This document shows positions 1 to 6,272 of a stretch of DNA of 11,823 bases, in pieces (position 1 is the first letter of the stretch; the number at the start of each line of letters is the position of its first letter). The stretch covers positions 1 through 11,823 of the forward strand of contig JAGVXJ010000009.1 of the NCBI GenBank assembly GCA_018303895.1, in the 5' to 3' direction. The notes under the pieces are model-generated. The model saw nothing but the letters and a program-made list of their open reading frames with translations. It ran no database searches and was not told the DNA's origin. The position numbers and the translations under genes are program-made. The DNA is from Candidatus Pacearchaeota archaeon. GTDB lineage: Archaea; Nanobdellota; Nanobdellia; Pacearchaeales; GW2011-AR1.

Positions 1-163
1 AAGTTAATTTATTTTTTTCTTGATTAGATAATTTTTTTATATCTTTTTCCGAGACAATCTTTAATGGGTGCCATTTATTTACAACCTCTCCTTTTCTAAA
101 ATTTTTATTTGCAAATAATCCTTTTCCTTTTTTGCCAATCTTTTTAATTATTGAATTTTTCAT
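1..163 (-). CDS. SET-domain protein, N-terminal part, cut by window edge
   Basis: The first 54 residues are visible; the rest lies beyond base 1. Residues 11-28 read KKGKGLFANKNFRKGEVV, the opening of a SET domain (small residue-G-x-G-LFA, then an acidic/lysine-rich KGE turn that helps bind S-adenosylmethionine). SET proteins are usually protein-lysine methyltransferases; archaeal members may act on chromatin or other DNA-binding proteins. The catalytic NHS and GEEL-type segments are outside the window, so activity cannot be judged. The start is the ATG at 163-161, one base after the TGA of the permease gene (TGAAATG). A GAGAGG stretch just upstream can serve as a ribosome binding site, as expected of an internal operon gene. 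Another SAM-binding or beta-clip protein cannot be excluded from this fragment. Confidence 0.68.
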   Translation of the reverse strand, partial: MKNSIIKKIGKKGKGLFANKNFRKGEVVNKWHPLKIVSEKDIKKLSNQEKNKLT

Positions 164-164
164 T

Positions 165-1382
165 TCATCCTCTCAGTGCCTCCACTGGACGTTGGTTTGC
201 TGCTTGCAATGCTGGTGCGATTCCTGCAACAGAGCCGATTAAAAAACTTGCAAGAAGAGTTAAGAAAATTAAAGGAAGATTTATCGACGGAGAAGTCGAT
301 GCACCGAGCCAGGAATTTAATCCAAGTGTTCCGGCATATCCAATTATTATTCCTAAAGCTACTCCAATTCCACCGCCAATTAATCCCATTAAACCTGATT
401 CGACGAAAAACATTCCGAAGATGTCTACGTTCCTTGCACCGATGGCTTTCATAATTCCGATTTCTTTTTTTCTTTCAAGAACTGAAGTAGTCATTGTATT
501 GACAATTCCGATTGCACCGACGACGATCGATATACTCGCAATTAAAAAAATAAAAATTTGGATTCCTGTTAAAAGACTATTTACCGTCGCCATGCTTTGT
601 GCTGGTGTTGAAACTTCAAAATCTTCTTCTCCTTCTTTCACATTTCTGCTTTTTCTAAGTGCTTTTTCTATATCTGATTTTGTTTGTTCAATCTGGTCTT
701 TGTTTTTTACTTTTACTGAAATCAAATCAACTTCATCTCTGTATTTCATTAAATTTTCTAAGGGCTTTTCGTTCATTAAAACTATATTATCATAAACAAA
801 ACTACCTTTCTTCTTCAAAACTCCAACGACTTCAACTTTTTGGTCCTGCAAAATAACTTTATTTCCCGACTCTACTTTTTTGTCAAGTCCGACGCCGTCA
901 ATATAAAAATTATATCCTAAGACTACTTTGTTTGTGTCTCCATCTTGAAGCATTCTTCCTTGGATTGGGTCTAAATTGATTTCGTCATAGACAAATTTTC
1001 TGTTTTCTCCGTCGGGAATGCTTAATGCAATTCCGAATATGACTTTATTGTTATATTCCAATTTTCCTGATGGTAGATTTCTTCTTACTGCTCTTTCTAC
1101 ATTGTTTACTCTTTCAATTGTTTCCAAATCTTTTATTGTTAGGGGATTACTTGCCCCACTTCCTGGCGGACCGTAAGAGTTTAGTCCACCTGCCTGAACT
1201 GAAATAACTTCTGTTGAACCGACGCCGAATTGAGAATTCACCGCAAGTTTTAGTCCGTTTCCGAGAGAGATTAGAGCGACGACAGACATTATACCAATGA
1301 GAATTCCGAGAATAGTAAGCCAGGAACGAAGTCCTTTATGACGGACATTTTTTATAGCGAGCGTAAAATAATCACCTATCAT
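165..1382 (-). CDS. MacB/FtsX-type ABC transporter permease
   Basis: This 405-aa integral membrane subunit belongs to the type VII (MacB/LolCDE-like) ABC family, which moves substrates by mechanotransmission outside the membrane rather than through a classical pore. Helix 1 is at about 21-44, followed by a large extracytoplasmic MacB periplasmic core-like domain (about 45-268). Three helices follow, at about 270-297, 320-350 and 370-392. The FtsX hallmark is ERKKEIGIMKAIGAR at 303-317, and the C terminus has the usual GIAPALQAA...P-EALRG ending. Length and order match full MacB-type permeases without the fused ATPase. No ATPase gene adjoins it; the nearest one of the right type starts at 5523 on the other strand. 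A TATA-like element 29-38 bases upstream suggests a nearly leaderless mRNA. The transported substrate is unknown. Confidence 0.9.
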   Translation of the reverse strand: MIGDYFTLAIKNVRHKGLRSWLTILGILIGIMSVVALISLGNGLKLAVNSQFGVGSTEVISVQAGGLNSYGPPGSGASNPLTIKDLETIERVNNVERAVRRNLPSGKLEYNNKVIFGIALSIPDGENRKFVYDEINLDPIQGRMLQDGDTNKVVLGYNFYIDGVGLDKKVESGNKVILQDQKVEVVGVLKKKGSFVYDNIVLMNEKPLENLMKYRDEVDLISVKVKNKDQIEQTKSDIEKALRKSRNVKEGEEDFEVSTPAQSMATVNSLLTGIQIFIFLIASISIVVGAIGIVNTMTTSVLERKKEIGIMKAIGARNVDIFGMFFVESGLMGLIGGGIGVALGIIIGYAGTLGLNSWLGASTSPSINLPLIFLTLLASFLIGSVAGIAPALQAANQRPVEALRG

Positions 1383-1410
1383 TTTTATCTAAATAGAAAT
1401 GATTTTTGAG

Positions 1411-1420
1411 ATTATAAGGT
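1411..1420 (-). promoter_or_regulatory. TATA/BRE-like promoter of the permease gene
   Basis: The minus strand reads ACCTTATAAT, about 29-38 bases before the ATG at 1382. Position and sequence suit an archaeal TFB/TBP promoter giving an mRNA with a very short leader. No Shine-Dalgarno site precedes the ATG. Confidence 0.5.
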
Positions 1421-1430
1421 TTATTGGAAG

Positions 1431-1440
1431 TTAAATTTAT
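1431..1440 (+). promoter_or_regulatory. TATA-like promoter of the cysteine-rich protein gene
   Basis: TTAAATTTAT lies 25-34 bases before the ATG at 1465, again fitting a leaderless transcript. The 82-base gap between the divergent genes therefore holds two back-to-back promoters. Confidence 0.4.
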
Positions 1441-1464
1441 TAAGTTTGTTTTTTTGTTTATTCC

Positions 1465-2313
1465 ATGAAAAAAGAGTTGATTATTGTGGCAACCGTGATT
1501 TTGTTATTAATCCTTTTGATATTCGATTTTTATGGAAATATTTTTTATAATCTAACCGGGAAAGTTTCTAATGGACCGCCCGAATCTGGTGAAAATTTTG
1601 AACATAGCATCGGTCCGACTCAAGAAGAGCAGCAATGCATGAGAAAATGCGTAACTGATGCTGGATGTGTTGTGGGAGATGTGACTTGTTCTGAGAAGAA
1701 TAATTGTCTGACAAAATGTAACATTCAAAAACCAGAAACAACAGAAGAAACTTCTTGTATGGAAAGTTGCGTTGCAAAAGGTTGCGGAGAATTTGATTTT
1801 TCGTGCCAGGGAAGAAACCAAGCTGTGTGTGAAAAAGAATGTGATATGATAAAAGAGCCGGAGGCTAAATCAGAAGAAGAGCAGTGTATTCGAGATTGTG
1901 TAAACAAAGAGCAGAAAGGATTAATCTGTCAAGCTGGAGAAGGTGGGGAAAAAGGTAACGCAATATGTCAAAGCTGTGCTAAATCATGTGAACATTTGTA
2001 CGCCGGACCATGTTTAACTGAAATGAAACTCGAAGAAGCAAAAAGTGTTTGTAATACTTGCGAGCATTGTTACGGGAAGCCAGTAATGGGTGACTCTGGT
2101 GAGGGTTATGAATGTATAATCAGTATTGAATGTGCTGATGCAAGTTCTGAATTTGGGGATGATCCTGGAACTGGGGCGGGAATAGGACAAGAAGGATTTG
2201 TTGCGAATGTAGTTGAATCGGTTGGAGATTTTTTTAGAAATATTTTTGGTGGTGAAGAAAAAAATTCTGATGAGCCCGCAACTAATTCAGAATCAAACGG
2301 AATTTCTCAATAA
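1465..2313 (+). CDS. Secreted or membrane-anchored protein with three six-cysteine repeats
   Basis: This 282-aa protein is of a family I do not recognise. A hydrophobic N-terminal segment (about 5-20) acts as a signal or anchor, followed by LTGKV at 30-34. The outer part has 24 cysteines between residues 58 and 223. Three tandem units are visible: C58-x3-C-x5-C-x6-C-x5-C-x3-C85, then C98-x3-C-x4-C-x6-C-x7-C-x3-C126, then a looser C141-x3-C-x9-C-x12-C-x2-C-x3-C175. A CNTCEHC cluster lies at 196-202. Each unit is introduced by an acidic EEQQC/EETSC/EEEQC stretch. The C-terminal 50 residues are acidic and rich in Gly, Ser and Asn. The pattern suggests disulfide-bonded repeats outside the cell; metal binding is the alternative. 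It is followed on the same strand by the radical SAM gene after 47 bases, but that gene seems to have its own promoter. Confidence 0.8.
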   Translation: MKKELIIVATVILLLILLIFDFYGNIFYNLTGKVSNGPPESGENFEHSIGPTQEEQQCMRKCVTDAGCVVGDVTCSEKNNCLTKCNIQKPETTEETSCMESCVAKGCGEFDFSCQGRNQAVCEKECDMIKEPEAKSEEEQCIRDCVNKEQKGLICQAGEGGEKGNAICQSCAKSCEHLYAGPCLTEMKLEEAKSVCNTCEHCYGKPVMGDSGEGYECIISIECADASSEFGDDPGTGAGIGQEGFVANVVESVGDFFRNIFGGEEKNSDEPATNSESNGISQ

Positions 2314-2320
2314 TTTTTTT
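2314..2320 (+). terminator. T-tract terminator after the cysteine-rich gene
   Basis: Seven T residues directly follow the TAA stop. Short T-tracts are the usual intrinsic terminator in archaea. No stem is needed and none is seen. Confidence 0.4.
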
Positions 2321-2324
2321 GAAC

Positions 2325-2339
2325 ATAAATTTTTATTAA
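2325..2339 (+). promoter_or_regulatory. Probable TATA region of the radical SAM operon
   Basis: An AT-only stretch, ATAAATTTTTATTAA, lies 22-36 bases before the ATG at 2361. There is no Shine-Dalgarno site, so a leaderless start is likely. The exact TATA register is uncertain because the region is uniformly AT-rich. Confidence 0.35.
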
Positions 2340-2360
2340 CTGATTTTTTATTTCCATTTT

Positions 2361-3401
2361 ATGACTAATATAATCCTTAATCCGAACACAGCTGTTTGGG
2401 AATATACTTTGAAATGTAATTCGTTGTGTTTGCATTGCGGTTCTGACGCGAAGTTTCCGAGAGAGAATGAACTTACAACAGATGAATCTTTGGATTTGGT
2501 TAAACAAATTTCTGATATCGGTTTCAAACTCGTTGTTCTTTCGGGCGGGGAACCGACGCTGAGAGATGACTGGGTTATCACTGCTGAAAAAATTCAATCA
2601 GAGAAAATGAAATTCGGAATAATAAGCAATGCACTTGCGTGGAATTCAAAAACGATTGATTCTCTTGTCGGGCTAAATCCTTTTTCCGTCGGTTTCAGCG
2701 TCGATGGGGAAGAAAAGTTACACGACTATCTTCGCGGGGTTAATGGTTCACACAAAAAAGTTTTTTCTCATATTAAAGAATTGAAAAGAAACGGACTGAC
2801 GATTTGTGCAATTACCTCGGTGAATAATAAAAATCTTGGGGAACTTAAAATGATAAGAAATCGACTTTTGGTTTATGGCGTCGATGCATGGCAGTTGCAG
2901 GTTGCTTCTCCGATGGGAAGAATGGTGGAAAATTCGGATTTAGTTTTGAATGATGAAGAATATTATAAGTTTGGAGAATTCATTGTTGAAACGCGTGAAA
3001 GATTAAATCATATGAATGTTCAGGCGGGAGATTGTGTCGGCTATTTTGGAAGTTTGGAAGGAAGAATCCGCGACGGAGAATGGAATGGTTGTGGTGCGGG
3101 AATTTATGGAATTGGAATAGATTCGGATGGAACAATCAGGGGATGTTTATCTTTGAGAGATTCAAAATCTGTTGAGGGAAATATTCGTGAATCTTCTTTG
3201 AAAAGTATATGGTTGAACCCAGAAAAGTTTAAATATACTCGGCAGTTTGACTCTTCAGAACTTAAGGGCGAATGTTCAGTTTGTGCTTACGGCGAGAAAT
3301 GCGGTGGCGGATGTCAAAGTCAATCCACAGCTTTTTTCGGAGAGTTTCATAACGCACCATATTGCTTATTTCGCTATGAGAATAAAAATGGAAAATTTTA
3401 A
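2361..3401 (+). CDS. Radical SAM/SPASM domain protein, putative peptide or protein maturase
   Basis: This 346-aa enzyme has the radical SAM cluster motif C19-x3-C23-x2-C26, which binds the [4Fe-4S] cluster that cleaves S-adenosylmethionine, and the SAM-binding SGGEPT at 61-66. The C-terminal part has a complete SPASM set: C244-x12-G-x4-C262, then C305-x2-C-x5-C-x3-C318 and C335, enough ligands for two auxiliary [4Fe-4S] clusters. SPASM enzymes commonly form thioether, C-C or epimerised residues in ribosomally made peptides, or activate other enzymes (anSME, PqqE, and heme-pathway relatives such as AhbC/AhbD). No N-terminal RRE (peptide-recognition) domain is fused. The next gene overlaps its 3' end and is the obvious candidate substrate or partner. 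A heme d1 or AhbD-type role is possible, but no porphyrin genes are nearby. Confidence 0.88.
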   Translation: MTNIILNPNTAVWEYTLKCNSLCLHCGSDAKFPRENELTTDESLDLVKQISDIGFKLVVLSGGEPTLRDDWVITAEKIQSEKMKFGIISNALAWNSKTIDSLVGLNPFSVGFSVDGEEKLHDYLRGVNGSHKKVFSHIKELKRNGLTICAITSVNNKNLGELKMIRNRLLVYGVDAWQLQVASPMGRMVENSDLVLNDEEYYKFGEFIVETRERLNHMNVQAGDCVGYFGSLEGRIRDGEWNGCGAGIYGIGIDSDGTIRGCLSLRDSKSVEGNIRESSLKSIWLNPEKFKYTRQFDSSELKGECSVCAYGEKCGGGCQSQSTAFFGEFHNAPYCLFRYENKNGKF

Positions 3402-4341
3402 ACTACCTTTTATAGAGAGGAATTTACTTCCTACAATTCGTGAATGTTTAAGTGAACATGCCGTAGATTTGTCCGTCGGAGAAAAGCGTTTTCCAATGTA
3501 TTTAATTGAAGCAGAGGTTTCAAGTCCGTTGGATAAAGATTTTTTTGACACTTACGCTATCGGTGACGAATTTAAGAAAAAGATTGCGAGAAATGTTTTA
3601 AGGGGAAGAGGGCAAACGTATGGGGTTTTGGTTGATTCTGATTTGAAATATCGTTTTGCTTTTAACAGAAGATTTGCTGACTTTAATTTTGATGATGGAA
3701 AAGTTGTCTTTAAACCTGCGGAAGAATTTTTAATTGAGTCTCTTGATGTTACTGACTTGAGTCAAATTTCTAATGATTCGAGTAATATTTTTAATTGTGA
3801 TTCTCTTTCTGATTTAGACGCAATGACTATGAGATATGCTCTCGTTGGTGGAAGAAATGATGTTCCTACTAAACCACTTATTCCAGAACATACTGGAATT
3901 GATGGGGGTTTTTCTTTGTTAGATAGAATTAGAGATAGTTATAAACAAAAAGAAGTTATGATTACTATTGGAGAAACAACTATGCCTTTTTATTTAGTTA
4001 ATACGTCTTATCAAACCTCTTTACTTAATGATTTTTTGATAACTTACGGAGATGAACTGGATGGATTTGAACGCCGAATTGCTCAAAATTCTTTTGGTTT
4101 TGAACCGAAGGATAATGAATATGGAATTTTATTCTCTCAAGATTTGCGAATGCAATTTGCTTTTAATAACAAGTTTGGGTTTTATAATAATCGGGACAAA
4201 ACTATTGGCTTTCTTCCGCCAAAAGATATTCTTGTTCGTGCGACGGCATCTGCTCCAACAAAACCGACTAAACCCGCTGAGCCTTCTCAGGGTAGCGGTA
4301 AGATGGTTTTTAGATATGCTTTGCAAGGTAAGAAAGAATAA
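3388..4341 (+). CDS. Duplicated-domain partner of the radical SAM enzyme; candidate modification substrate
   Basis: This 317-aa soluble protein has no family I recognise. It contains two copies of one domain, at about 30-116 and 194-283. They share the pattern GE-x3-(M/P)-P-x-Y-L-(I/V), DF-x2-TY, F-x2-(K/R)IA-x-N, YG-(V/I)-L-x2-DL-(K/R)-x-(R/Q)-FAFN-x-(R/K)-F, and F-x-P-x4-(F/I)-L. Each copy is followed by a spacer and then the same short motif: MTMRYALVG at 146-154 and MVFRYALQG at 306-314. The second motif lies almost at the C terminus, after a Pro/Lys/Ser linker (286-304). I chose the ATG at 3388, which overlaps the radical SAM gene by 14 bases; the in-frame ATG at 3376 is equally possible and adds four residues. 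Translation is probably coupled to the enzyme gene. The repeated terminal motif is what one expects of a multi-core peptide substrate, but a structural or binding role is possible. Confidence 0.75.
   Translation: MENFKLPFIERNLLPTIRECLSEHAVDLSVGEKRFPMYLIEAEVSSPLDKDFFDTYAIGDEFKKKIARNVLRGRGQTYGVLVDSDLKYRFAFNRRFADFNFDDGKVVFKPAEEFLIESLDVTDLSQISNDSSNIFNCDSLSDLDAMTMRYALVGGRNDVPTKPLIPEHTGIDGGFSLLDRIRDSYKQKEVMITIGETTMPFYLVNTSYQTSLLNDFLITYGDELDGFERRIAQNSFGFEPKDNEYGILFSQDLRMQFAFNNKFGFYNNRDKTIGFLPPKDILVRATASAPTKPTKPAEPSQGSGKMVFRYALQGKKE
3823..3849 (+). repeat. First copy of the MxxRYALxG motif
   Basis: This encodes residues 146-154 of the duplicated-domain protein, MTMRYALVG, followed by G-R. It recurs 480 bases downstream as MVFRYALQG. 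Conserved identities are Met, Arg-Tyr-Ala-Leu and Gly. Confidence 0.7.
4303..4329 (+). repeat. Second, C-terminal copy of the MxxRYALxG motif
   Basis: This encodes residues 306-314, MVFRYALQG, followed only by KKE and the stop. Placement at the extreme C terminus after a flexible linker resembles a RiPP core behind a leader domain. Confidence 0.7.
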
Positions 4342-5130
4342 TTATTTTTTATTCTCTGTCTTTTTTTCTTCATCTTTTTCTTCTTCGTTTTTTTCGTAAA
4401 GTTTCAAGACAAGTCCAATAATTAAAAGCAAAAGACCGATGGCAAATATTATGTTAAAAACTTTATATGAACTAAAAAGAAAGATATTTACAATTGAACC
4501 GACGCCACTTTTTTGAGCTGAAATAACTGCAAACTTTTTCAAGAGTAGAAAAACAACGGAAACAATCAGAACAACTGTTCCGGATAAAAATCCAAAATTA
4601 TGCTTTTTCTCGACGAGGAAAAAAATCGTAACTAATGAAATTAAAACAAAGAAAAAAGCTAAAGCAAATTCTTTATAACAATAAGCTTGAAATTGCGCGG
4701 AAACTAAATAAGAAGGAAAATTATTTTTTTCTTGAGAAACTTTAATACAATTCAAAAGTCCAGAGCAATCGTATTTCTCGTCATAAATGCTGTTAATTAA
4801 AGATTTGGAAACAAAAGATAAAACCTGCTCATTTCCTTTGAAAACTTCTGAACATGGAAGTTTAATACTTTCGATACTTAGAAAATCCATCGGCAAAGAA
4901 ATATTTGAAATTCCAGCACCACATCTTAAGATGAGCCCAGCAGTTATATTCTGAATTTCAGGACTATCACCACCTGAAGTTGAAAGATAATCAAAAAAAT
5001 GAACCGCATTTGATTGAATGTTTGATTTGTTCAAAGAGAATGAAAGCGTCAGAAAAATTCCAGCAAAAATTAAAGCTACCACAAGAATAATAATTGCAAG
5101 TGTCAACCCCGATTTTTTCAAAAAACTCAT
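4342..5130 (-). CDS. Four-helix membrane protein with cysteine-containing outer loop
   Basis: This 262-aa protein is of a family I do not recognise. One helix lies near the N terminus (about 10-32), and three follow at about 153-173, 179-198 and 222-244. The loop between helices 1 and 2 (33-152) has Cys at 70, 93, 122, 128 and 151 and, by the positive-inside pattern, probably faces outward. The C-terminal tail (245-262) is almost pure Lys, Glu and Asn and would be cytoplasmic. The gene converges on the candidate substrate gene, with stop codons directly adjoining (TAA at 4339-4341 and TAA at 4344-4342). A TATA element lies 21-31 bases upstream. No catalytic motif is visible. A link to the radical SAM block or the nearby ABC ATPase rests on position only. 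Confidence 0.75.
   Translation of the reverse strand: MSFLKKSGLTLAIIILVVALIFAGIFLTLSFSLNKSNIQSNAVHFFDYLSTSGGDSPEIQNITAGLILRCGAGISNISLPMDFLSIESIKLPCSEVFKGNEQVLSFVSKSLINSIYDEKYDCSGLLNCIKVSQEKNNFPSYLVSAQFQAYCYKEFALAFFFVLISLVTIFFLVEKKHNFGFLSGTVVLIVSVVFLLLKKFAVISAQKSGVGSIVNIFLFSSYKVFNIIFAIGLLLLIIGLVLKLYEKNEEEKDEEKKTENKK
4345..4398 (+). terminator. T-rich run acting as probable terminator for the radical SAM operon
   Basis: Immediately after the plus-strand stop, the plus strand has repeated T runs (up to seven) separated by single C or G residues. The run is the antisense of the Lys/Glu-rich tail of the convergent membrane protein. Archaeal RNA polymerase terminates at T-tracts, so one stretch may both encode a peptide tail and stop the opposing transcript. 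Confidence 0.4.
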
Positions 5131-5150
5131 AACTAACTAAATTAAAATAA

Positions 5151-5161
5151 TATTATAAAGG
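5151..5161 (-). promoter_or_regulatory. TATA/BRE promoter of the four-helix membrane protein
   Basis: The minus strand reads CCTTTATAATA, 21-31 bases before the ATG at 5130, with AAACC upstream as a BRE-like element. It is among the clearest TATA boxes in the window and implies a leaderless mRNA. Confidence 0.55.
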
Positions 5162-5480
5162 TTTCCGAAAACGGCTCTGTTTGGAATAGATTTTTTAAGA
5201 CGAGTTTGTTTTTAACCATTCCCCATTTTCATTTGAATTGCTCACTCTACTCGAACCCTCGATTTGATTTTATCTTCTTTTTTCGTTGCTCACTATTCCC
5301 CCCAATTTCTTACACTGAATTTTTTTTTGCCCCGCTCCCATTGTCCATTAGGTTGTGAGCAACTCAAAATATTTCCAAATCGAAAATTCTCGCCCTCTTC
5401 GAAATTTTGTTTATATCTCTAATTCATTGCAAAATTTCTTGACCTTTTTGTTGTTAAAAACAAAACTCCAGACCGAGTCC
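5162..5480. other. Non-coding stretch with several inverted repeats
   Basis: No reading frame of note occurs between the two divergent genes (5131-5522). The plus strand is pyrimidine-rich. Visible structure: GTTGCTCAC (5285-5293) with its complement GTGAGCAAC (5355-5363); a further TTGCTCACT at 5238-5246 in direct orientation; GAAATTTTG (5401-5409) with CAAAATTTC (5430-5438); and a small TTGTT/AACAA hairpin (5451-5463). This could be an unannotated non-coding RNA, a regulatory region or the decayed remains of a gene. I see no tRNA, RNase P or SRP RNA signature. Confidence 0.4.
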
Positions 5481-5493
5481 CAAAATAAATAAA

Positions 5494-5502
5494 ATTATAA
5501 AC
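5494..5502 (+). promoter_or_regulatory. TATA box of the ABC ATPase operon
   Basis: ATTATAAAC lies 21-29 bases before the ATG at 5523, the spacing expected for a leaderless archaeal transcript. An AT-rich stretch precedes it. Confidence 0.5.
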
Positions 5503-5522
5503 TACAAATCTTTTTTCTTATT

Positions 5523-6272
5523 ATGCCCGAGAAAAAATCGAAAAATGTTTTGATACATTTAAAAGATGTGCACAAAATTTATGATATGGGCGAGACGCAA
5601 GTAAAAGCACTTGATGGTTTGACAATTGAAGTAAAACAGGGCGACTTCGTCGCTGTTATGGGTCCGTCGGGTTCGGGAAAATCAACAGCAATGAATTTAA
5701 TCGGAAGCCTGGACATTCCAACTTTCGGAACAGTTATGCTTAATGAACATGATATTTCCCATTTCACTGAATCAGAACTTGCACAAATTCGAGGGAAAAA
5801 AATCGGTTTTATTTTTCAAAGTTTTAATTTAGTTCCAACTCTAACTGCAAAAGAAAATATTATGTTGCCAATGATTTTTCAGGGAACAGCTAAAGAAGAC
5901 AGAGAAAGAAAAGCGGAGGAACTTTTGAAATTAGTTGAACTTGAAGACAGAGAAAATCATTATCCAAATCAGCTTTCGGGAGGGCAAATGCAAAGAGTTG
6001 CAATTGCGCGAAGTTTAGCAAACGATCCTGAAGTTATTCTTGCCGACGAGCCAACAGGAAACCTCGACACAAAAACAGGAGAGATGGTTATGAAATTTTT
6101 AAACAAATTGAACGAAGAAGGAAAGACAATAATTATGGTTACTCACGACCCAGAAAAAGCACAAAAACACGCAAAAATAGTTTACTGGATAAAAGACGGA
6201 AAATTGGAGAAAGTTACGAGGAAGAAAAAGAATATAACAATTCTTAAAAAGTCTCAATTAGAATTAATTTAA
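5523..6272 (+). CDS. ABC transporter ATPase, LolD/MacB type
   Basis: This 249-aa cytoplasmic nucleotide-binding subunit is complete in its motifs: Walker A GPSGSGKST at 47-55, Q-loop Gln99, signature LSGGQ at 151-155, Walker B VILADEPT at 171-178 with catalytic Glu176, D-loop GNLD at 179-182, and switch His208 in MVTHD. The sequence after Walker B (PTGNLD) and the FQSFNLVPTLTAKENI segment are typical of the LolD/MacB/FtsE group that powers FtsX-like permeases. The permease ending at 1382 is the only matching one in the window, 4.1 kb away on the other strand, so the two may form one transporter. The last 20 residues (after about 229) are a basic extension. The stop overlaps the next start as TAATG. 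Confidence 0.93.
   Translation: MPEKKSKNVLIHLKDVHKIYDMGETQVKALDGLTIEVKQGDFVAVMGPSGSGKSTAMNLIGSLDIPTFGTVMLNEHDISHFTESELAQIRGKKIGFIFQSFNLVPTLTAKENIMLPMIFQGTAKEDRERKAEELLKLVELEDRENHYPNQLSGGQMQRVAIARSLANDPEVILADEPTGNLDTKTGEMVMKFLNKLNEEGKTIIMVTHDPEKAQKHAKIVYWIKDGKLEKVTRKKKNITILKKSQLELI

Noticed and set aside
151..795. Long plus-strand open frame
   Set aside because: It is the antisense of the FtsX-like permease, which has clear motifs; the plus frame has low-complexity Pro/Ile/Lys content and no family features.
1636..1842. Twin C-x3-C similarity to mitochondrial small Tim proteins
   Set aside because: The repeats have two extra cysteines each, different spacing and a membrane-exported context; resemblance is superficial.
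3247..3387. Earlier start for the duplicated-domain protein
   Set aside because: It would overlap the SPASM cysteine region of the radical SAM gene by over 150 bases, and the extra residues do not resemble the domain. ATG 3388 or 3376 is more sensible.
4052..4399. Plus-strand open frame rich in Ser/Phe at its end
   Set aside because: It is a shifted frame of the duplicated-domain gene, ending in the T-rich antisense of the membrane protein tail.
5247..5265. GGTTCGA-like T-loop sequence on the minus strand in the non-coding stretch
   Set aside because: The flanking bases cannot form a T stem, and no acceptor or anticodon arm is present; it is just the short palindrome TCGAACCCTCGA.
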